From KBS50 sp042666615 (GTDB taxonomy: Bacteria; Actinomycetota; Actinomycetes; Mycobacteriales; Micromonosporaceae), in the NCBI RefSeq assembly GCF_042666615.1, contig NZ_JBHTDD010000015.1:1-64000 (forward strand): a stretch of 64,000 bases of DNA, written 5' to 3'. Shown one piece after another: positions 59,824-64,000 of this stretch; the first letter of the stretch is position 1, and the number at the start of each line of letters is the position of its first letter. The translations under genes were made by a program, and so were the position numbers. The notes under the pieces are model-generated. The model was not told where the DNA came from and searched no databases. It saw nothing but the letters and a program-made list of their open reading frames with translations.

Positions 59824-59857
59824 GACCTAAGGTGGTGTCGCGAGCGACCTAAGGTGG
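59824..59857 (+). repeat. Direct repeat before EEP gene
   Basis: GACCTAAGGTGG at 59824-59835 and 59846-59857, 22 bases apart (two helical turns). Each copy contains TAAGGT, a possible -10. It could be a duplicated promoter element or tandem activator/repressor site. Confidence 0.5.
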
Positions 59858-59885
59858 GTGTCCGCGTGGATCGGAAGGACGCCAG

Positions 59886-60596
59886 ATGACCGCCGGTAAC
59901 CGGCTGCGGGTGATGTCGTACAACGTGCACAGCCAGCGGGACGACCTGGCGGCGCTGGCGGCGGCCGTCCGTGCTCTGGCCCCCGACGTGGTCCTGGTGC
60001 AGGAGGCTCCGCGCCGGTTCCGCTGGCGGCACGGCTGTGCCGCGCTCGCCGAACGGCTCGGCATGGTGGTGGCGGTCGGTGGCCTGCCGGCGCTCGGCAA
60101 CCTGGTGTTGACCACGCTGCGGGTCCGGGTGCACCGGACGTGGACCACGCGGTTCCCGCTCACCCCCGGCCGACACCTGCGTGGGGCCGCGTTCGCGGAG
60201 TGTTCGGTCGGACCGGCGCCCGACGGTTCGACGGTGTCCCGGTTCGTCGTGGTCGGGTCGCACCTGTCGCTCGATCCGGTCGAGCGGTCGAGCCAGGCCG
60301 GCCTGCTCAGGGCGGAACTGGCGGACGTCGAACTGCCGGTGATAATCGGGGCGGACGTGAACGAGCGCCCGGACGGTGCCGCCTGGCGGACGATGGCGGA
60401 CGGCCTGGTCGACACCGCGGTCGCGGCCGGCCGGGCGGACGTCCTCACGTTCCCCTGCCCGACAGCCGATCGACGGATCGACGCGATCTTCGTGGATCCA
60501 CGCGTCCAGGTGGTCGACTGCCAGGTGCCGGACACCGAACAGATCCGGCGCGCCAGCGACCACTACCCGGTGTTGGCGGACCTGCTACTGGGTTGA
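59886..60596 (+). CDS. Endonuclease/exonuclease/phosphatase family protein
   Basis: A 236-residue EEP-fold enzyme. Metal and catalytic positions are seen in S-Y-N-V-H, V-Q-E-A, G-S-H-L-S, G-A-D-V-N and the terminal S-D-H-Y-P. There is no signal peptide. EEP proteins cleave phosphodiesters in nucleic acids, lipids or small molecules; the substrate is unknown. AAGGA precedes ATG 59886. Confidence 0.88.
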   Translation: MTAGNRLRVMSYNVHSQRDDLAALAAAVRALAPDVVLVQEAPRRFRWRHGCAALAERLGMVVAVGGLPALGNLVLTTLRVRVHRTWTTRFPLTPGRHLRGAAFAECSVGPAPDGSTVSRFVVVGSHLSLDPVERSSQAGLLRAELADVELPVIIGADVNERPDGAAWRTMADGLVDTAVAAGRADVLTFPCPTADRRIDAIFVDPRVQVVDCQVPDTEQIRRASDHYPVLADLLLG

Positions 60597-60599
60597 CAG

Positions 60600-60635
60600 G
60601 GGGCCTTGTTATACAACAAGCGGTAACAAGGGCCC
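60600..60635 (+). terminator. Hairpin with alternative pairing, EEP/FMO gap
   Basis: 60600-60611 pairs with 60624-60635 (11 of 12 bp). The left arm can instead pair CTTGTT (60605-60610) with AACAAG (60615-60620). Two AACAAG copies (60615, 60625) thus compete for one arm. It begins three bases after the EEP stop and ends 30 bases before the FMO start; TTCCTT follows. Probably a terminator, with attenuator-like alternatives possible. Confidence 0.6.
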
Positions 60636-60665
60636 TTCCTTACATCGATACGAGGGAGATCCGGG

Positions 60666-62066
60666 GTGTCCACCTCCACCGACCACACCGGCCCGGAGCC
60701 CGGCGCCGCCGCGCCCGCCGACGGCCGTCAGGTGTACGACCGGGGCGACACGGTGTGCGTCATCGGCGCGGGCGCCAGCGGGCTCGCCGCTGTCAAGAAC
60801 CTCACCGAGTACGGGTTCGGGGTGGACTGCTACGAACGCGAGACCGGGATCGGCGGCATCTGGAACTGGCGGCACGACCGCAGCCCGGTGTACGCGAGCA
60901 CCCACCTGATCTCGTCGAAGCCGTTCACCCAGTATCCGGACTTCCCGATGCCGGACACCTGGCCGGACTATCCGCACCACGCCCAGCTACTGTCCTATTT
61001 CGAGCGGTATGCCGACCACTTCGACCTGCGCCGGCACATCTGGTTCGGCACCGAGGTGATCCGGGTCGAGCCGGCGGGGGACGACCGGTGGTATGTCACC
61101 ACCCGCAGCACCGGCGGGTACGGCGCCGAGCGCACCTCGCGGTACGCCGCCGTGGTGGTCGCCAACGGCCACAACTGGTCGCCCAAGATACCGGCGTACG
61201 ACGGGTTGGACGGGTTCCGCGGTCAGGTACTGCACGCGTCGGCGTACAAGGATCCGGCGCAGCTGCGCGGCAAGCGGGTGCTCGTGGTGGGCGCCGGCAA
61301 CACCGGTTGTGACATCGCCGTGGAGGCGGCGCAGCAGGCGGCCCGGTGCTGGCACTCCACCCGCCGCGGCTACTGGTACGCACCGAAGTACGTGTTGGGT
61401 CGCCCGGCCGACCAGGTGAACGACACGGCGCACCGGTACCGGCTGCCGCTGTGGCTGCGCCAGTGGTTGTTTCACCGACTGCTGAAGCTGACCGTCGGCG
61501 ATCTCACCCGGTTCGGCCTGCCCCGGCCGGACCACAAGGTGTACGAGACGCACCCGATCGCGAACAGCCAGCTCGTCTACTACGTGGGCCACGGGGAGAT
61601 CGCGCCGGTGCCGGAGGTGACCCGGTTCGACGGGGCCCAGGTGGTGCTCAGCGACGGTCGGCAGATCGAGCCGGATCTGGTCATCTTCGCGACCGGCTAC
61701 CTACCCACGTTCGACTTCCTCGACCAGGGAATCCTCGGCGCCGACGAGTCCGGCCGGCCGGCGCTGTATCTGAACGCCTTCCCGCGCCGCCATCCGACCC
61801 TGGCCGTGGTGGGCCTGGTGCAGCCGGATTCCGGCATCTTCCCCCTGTCGCACTGGCAGAGCGTGTTGATCGCGCGATATCTGCGGCAGCGGGAGCGGGC
61901 CCCGGAGCGCGCCCGGGCGTTCGGCGGGCGGATCGACGCGGACGCGGACCGCCGCTGGCACGAGGCTCGGGTGAAGGACAGCACCCGGCACTGGTTCGAG
62001 GTCAGCCACGTGGAATACATGCGCGCGTTGCAGCGGGCGCTGGACGAGCTGGGGGTGCCGGCATGA
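60666..62066 (+). CDS. Flavin-containing monooxygenase
   Basis: A 466-residue class B flavoprotein monooxygenase. The FAD site G-A-G-A-S-G lies near residue 35 and the NADPH site G-A-G-N-T-G near 210. The fingerprint F-R-G-Q-V-L-H-A-S-A-Y-K ends in Tyr-Lys, the FMO form, rather than the W-P/D of Baeyer-Villiger enzymes. The typical A-T-G-Y near 345 is present. It probably oxygenates N or S atoms or possibly ketones. GTG 60666 has GAGGGAGA upstream. It is coupled (ATGA) to the hydrolase gene. Confidence 0.88.
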   Translation: MSTSTDHTGPEPGAAAPADGRQVYDRGDTVCVIGAGASGLAAVKNLTEYGFGVDCYERETGIGGIWNWRHDRSPVYASTHLISSKPFTQYPDFPMPDTWPDYPHHAQLLSYFERYADHFDLRRHIWFGTEVIRVEPAGDDRWYVTTRSTGGYGAERTSRYAAVVVANGHNWSPKIPAYDGLDGFRGQVLHASAYKDPAQLRGKRVLVVGAGNTGCDIAVEAAQQAARCWHSTRRGYWYAPKYVLGRPADQVNDTAHRYRLPLWLRQWLFHRLLKLTVGDLTRFGLPRPDHKVYETHPIANSQLVYYVGHGEIAPVPEVTRFDGAQVVLSDGRQIEPDLVIFATGYLPTFDFLDQGILGADESGRPALYLNAFPRRHPTLAVVGLVQPDSGIFPLSHWQSVLIARYLRQRERAPERARAFGGRIDADADRRWHEARVKDSTRHWFEVSHVEYMRALQRALDELGVPA

Positions 62067-62896
62067 CGGGGAACCGACTTCAGATCATGCGGTCGCGGGA
62101 CTGGGCCCGTCCGGTGCCGCCGGTGCGCCGTGAGGTGCGCAGCGCCCTACCCCGGCAGGACGAGGACCGCCCGCCAGTGCTGTTCGTGCCGGGTTTCGGG
62201 CACGGTGCCTGGGCGTTCGCCGCGCACTGGTTGGAGCACGCCGCGGGTCGCGGTTTCCCCGCGTACGCGCTGAGCCCGCGCGGGCACGGCGAGAGCGACC
62301 CGGCGCCGGACGCCACGCTGCGGGCGTATGCGCATGACGTGGTCCAGGTGGCGGCGGGCCTGCCGCGGCGCGCGGTGCTGGTGGGGCACGGCGCCGGCGC
62401 CCGGATCGTGGAGCACGCGCTGGCCCGGTATCCGGCGCGGGCGGCGGTGTTGGTGGCCCCGGTGCTCGGGGGCTGGGGCACGCTCGGCACGGCGCTGCGC
62501 CGCAATCCGGCCGGTACGGTGCCAGCGTTGTTCGGCGGCGGGCTGCGCCTGAACCGTCGCCAGCTGTTCAGCCGTGACCTGCCGGAGGCGACAGCGCGGG
62601 CCTACCTGGACCGGCTCGGTCGGGCCGGTTGGCGAGCCCAGTGGCAGTTGCTCGGCCGACCTACCGACGAACCCGCGGTCGGTGGTCCGCCGGTGCTGGT
62701 GCTCGGTAGCCCGGACGACCGGGTCGTGTCGCCCGCGGCGCTGTCCGCGGCGGCCGGCAGGCACGGCACGGCGCCGTTGCTGTTCCCCGGCATGGGACAC
62801 GCAATGATGCTGGATGTCGGCTGGGCGGAGCCGATCGACGCGATCCTCGACTGGCTGGACAAGGAGGCGCCCACCACGGACCTCGTCCGGCGGTGA
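62063..62896 (+). CDS. Alpha/beta-hydrolase fold protein lacking nucleophile Ser
   Basis: A 277-residue alpha/beta-hydrolase. The oxyanion region V-P-G-F-G-H-G, the acid-loop D in G-S-P-D-D-R-V and the catalytic-type His in G-M-G-H-A-M are present. The nucleophile elbow reads G-H-G-A-G where G-H-S-x-G is expected, so the catalytic Ser is Gly. It may be catalytically dead, act as a non-hydrolytic lyase/dioxygenase-like fold, or bind the monooxygenase product. Coupled to the FMO gene by an ATGA overlap. Confidence 0.85.
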   Translation: MTGNRLQIMRSRDWARPVPPVRREVRSALPRQDEDRPPVLFVPGFGHGAWAFAAHWLEHAAGRGFPAYALSPRGHGESDPAPDATLRAYAHDVVQVAAGLPRRAVLVGHGAGARIVEHALARYPARAAVLVAPVLGGWGTLGTALRRNPAGTVPALFGGGLRLNRRQLFSRDLPEATARAYLDRLGRAGWRAQWQLLGRPTDEPAVGGPPVLVLGSPDDRVVSPAALSAAAGRHGTAPLLFPGMGHAMMLDVGWAEPIDAILDWLDKEAPTTDLVRR

Positions 62897-62921
62897 GGGC
62901 GCGTCGCCGGCCGGGCATCGC

Positions 62922-64000
62922 TCAGTCGGCGGTGAGCCGGGCGGCCAGTCCGCCGGTCTCGTCAAGTGCCGTCAGGTAAGCACGGGCCCACGCCCGGATG
63001 TCGTGGGTGCGTAGATGGCTCCGCATGGCCCGCATGCGGATGCGCAGTTCCGCCGGCGGGGTCTGGAGCGCGGTCAGCAGGGTGCGCTTCAACCCGTCCA
63101 GGTCGTGCGGGTTGACGAGGAACGCATGGGTCAACTCGACGGCGGCGCCAGCGAACTCGCTGAGCAGGAGGGCGCCGGTGTCGTCGACCCGGGCGGCGAC
63201 GTACTCCTTGGCCACCAGGTTCATCCCGTCCCGAAGTGGGGTTGCCGCCAGCACGTCCGCCACCCGGTAGAGGGCCGCCAGTTCGGCCCGGTTGAACGGC
63301 TGGGTGAGGTAGTGGACGGCCGGCTCGCCGACCCGGCCGAACTCGCCGTTGATCCGGCCGACCTCCCGCTCCACCCGGTCACGGAGCACCTGGTAGTGCC
63401 CCACCCGCTCGCGGCTGGGCATGGCGACCTGGACGAGCGCCGTCTCGTGGACTTTGACGCGCCCGTCGGCGAGCAGTTCGCTGTACGCCTTGAGGCGCTG
63501 CTCGATGCCCTTGGTGTAGTCCATCCGGTCCACGCTCAGCACCACGTGCCTCGGGTGGCCGAGGTCGCCGCGCCAGCGTCGGGCCCGCTCGATCACCTCG
63601 GACTGGTTGGCCAGCGTGGCCATCTCCGCCATGTCGATGGAGACCGGGAAGGCGCCGGTGCGCACCGCCCGGTCGCCGACGGTGATCCGTTCGTCGGTCG
63701 CGGGCAGGTCGAACAGGCGGGCGGCGAGCTGGGCGAAGTTGTGGGTGGCCTGGGGGCGCTGGAAACCGATCAGGTCGGCGCCGAGCAGCCCGGTGAGCAG
63801 TGCGTCGCGGCGGGGAAGCTGCATGAACAGCTCGGGCGGCGGGAACGGCACGTGCAGGAAGAAGCCGATCCGCACGTCGGGCCGACGCTCGCGGAGCATC
63901 GCCGGGACGAGTTGCAGGTGGTAGTCCTGGACCCAGACCACAGCCTCCGGGTCGGCGACCTCCGCCGCCGCGTCGGCGAACCGTTGGTTGACCCGCCGGT
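62922..64000 (-). CDS. otsA: Trehalose-6-phosphate synthase, 3' part
   Basis: A GT20 enzyme that joins UDP-glucose (or ADP-glucose) and glucose-6-phosphate. The reading frame stays open to the window edge (R-R-V-N-Q-R-F-A-D at the end), so the N-terminus lies outside. Visible motifs are V-Q-D-Y-H-L-Q-L-V-P, F-F-L-H-V-P-F-P, D-R-M-D-Y-T-K-G-I, P-L-R-D-G-M-N-L-V-A-K-E-Y and the final L-S-E-F-A-G-A-A. About 360 residues of an expected 460-490 are present. It converges on the hydrolase gene with 25 bases between stops. Confidence 0.93.
   Translation of the reverse strand, partial: RRVNQRFADAAAEVADPEAVVWVQDYHLQLVPAMLRERRPDVRIGFFLHVPFPPPELFMQLPRRDALLTGLLGADLIGFQRPQATHNFAQLAARLFDLPATDERITVGDRAVRTGAFPVSIDMAEMATLANQSEVIERARRWRGDLGHPRHVVLSVDRMDYTKGIEQRLKAYSELLADGRVKVHETALVQVAMPSRERVGHYQVLRDRVEREVGRINGEFGRVGEPAVHYLTQPFNRAELAALYRVADVLAATPLRDGMNLVAKEYVAARVDDTGALLLSEFAGAAVELTHAFLVNPHDLDGLKRTLLTALQTPPAELRIRMRAMRSHLRTHDIRAWARAYLTALDETGGLAARLTAD

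Noticed and set aside
60666..62066. Baeyer-Villiger monooxygenase identity
   Set aside because: The fingerprint ends in Tyr-Lys instead of Trp-Pro/Asp, so general FMO is the safer call.
1..64000. tRNA or rRNA genes
   Set aside because: No T-loop-like or rRNA-like conserved stretches were recognised on reading either strand; a dedicated scan was not possible.

Overview
This window comes from a very GC-rich actinobacterium, most likely Micromonosporaceae (Micromonospora or a close relative). The evidence is pervasive third-position G/C, frequent GTG and TTG starts, many candidate leaderless promoters, a cytochrome bc1 complex with a diheme QcrC and a membrane-anchored Rieske protein, the actinobacterial oxidase subunit CtaF, and an AfsR/SARP-type regulator. 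The window is chromosomal. I saw no rRNA, tRNA, CRISPR array, insertion sequence or phage genes.

Layout. 0-9 kb: aldo/keto reductase, a large proline-rich TPR/WG-repeat protein, a three-gene ABC-2 exporter, and an XRE-cupin regulator divergent from an AzlCD amino-acid exporter. 9-15 kb: a PLP-dependent class V aminotransferase, then a minus-strand operon of nitric oxide synthase oxygenase, flavohemoglobin and a coiled-coil protein, then a DUF3043 membrane protein. 15-33 kb: murA, nadA, glycerate kinase, A-type Fe-S carrier, adenosine-kinase-like PfkB protein, cysteine desulfurase with a TusA-like protein, and the respiratory block ctaC-ctaF / trpD / receiver / ctaG / ctaE-qcrC-qcrA-qcrB. ctaD is not in the window. 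31-40 kb: a DUF4142 secreted protein, a small Lrp/AsnC-type protein, a nucleotidyltransferase-NUDIX pair, a twice-frameshifted pseudogene, a short RelA/SpoT homologue, a DnaQ/UvrC-like nuclease and a NYN protein. 40.4-44.8 kb: an accessory locus with two divergent operons. One encodes a subtilisin-like protease, a 75-residue CGGC protein and a PatG-C-like protein. The other encodes a 94-residue Cys-containing peptide with a Trp/Arg-rich tail, a caspase-like (DUF6345-like) protein and a PepSY-like partner. 45-54.6 kb: M48 protease, PimB'-like glycosyltransferase, ABC exporter, LiaS/NarX-type two-component system, FadD15-like acyl-CoA synthetase and an SRPBCC protein. 54.6-64 kb: a CPxC protein, ROK glucokinase, an AfsR-like regulator, an EEP phosphatase/nuclease, a flavin monooxygenase with an alpha/beta-hydrolase, and the 3' part of otsA.

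Much of 18-54 kb recalls the Mycobacterium tuberculosis Rv2185c-Rv2205c neighbourhood (Fe-S carrier, adoK, ctaC/ctaF, trpD, ctaE-qcrCAB, DnaQ-UvrC, pimB', fadD15, SRPBCC). Against that backbone the 40.4-44.8 kb protease/peptide locus and the broken gene at 34.3 kb stand out as insertions. The protease/peptide locus is my leading candidate for an undescribed system, probably peptide maturation or protease-based signalling. The NOS-flavohemoglobin operon comes second.

Non-coding structure is also notable. There are large palindromes at 24.0, 55.2 and 60.6 kb, several short tandem repeats, paired operator-like palindromes at the azlC promoter, and at least eight starts with a TAnnnT box 6-9 bases upstream, the expected layout of leaderless transcripts.
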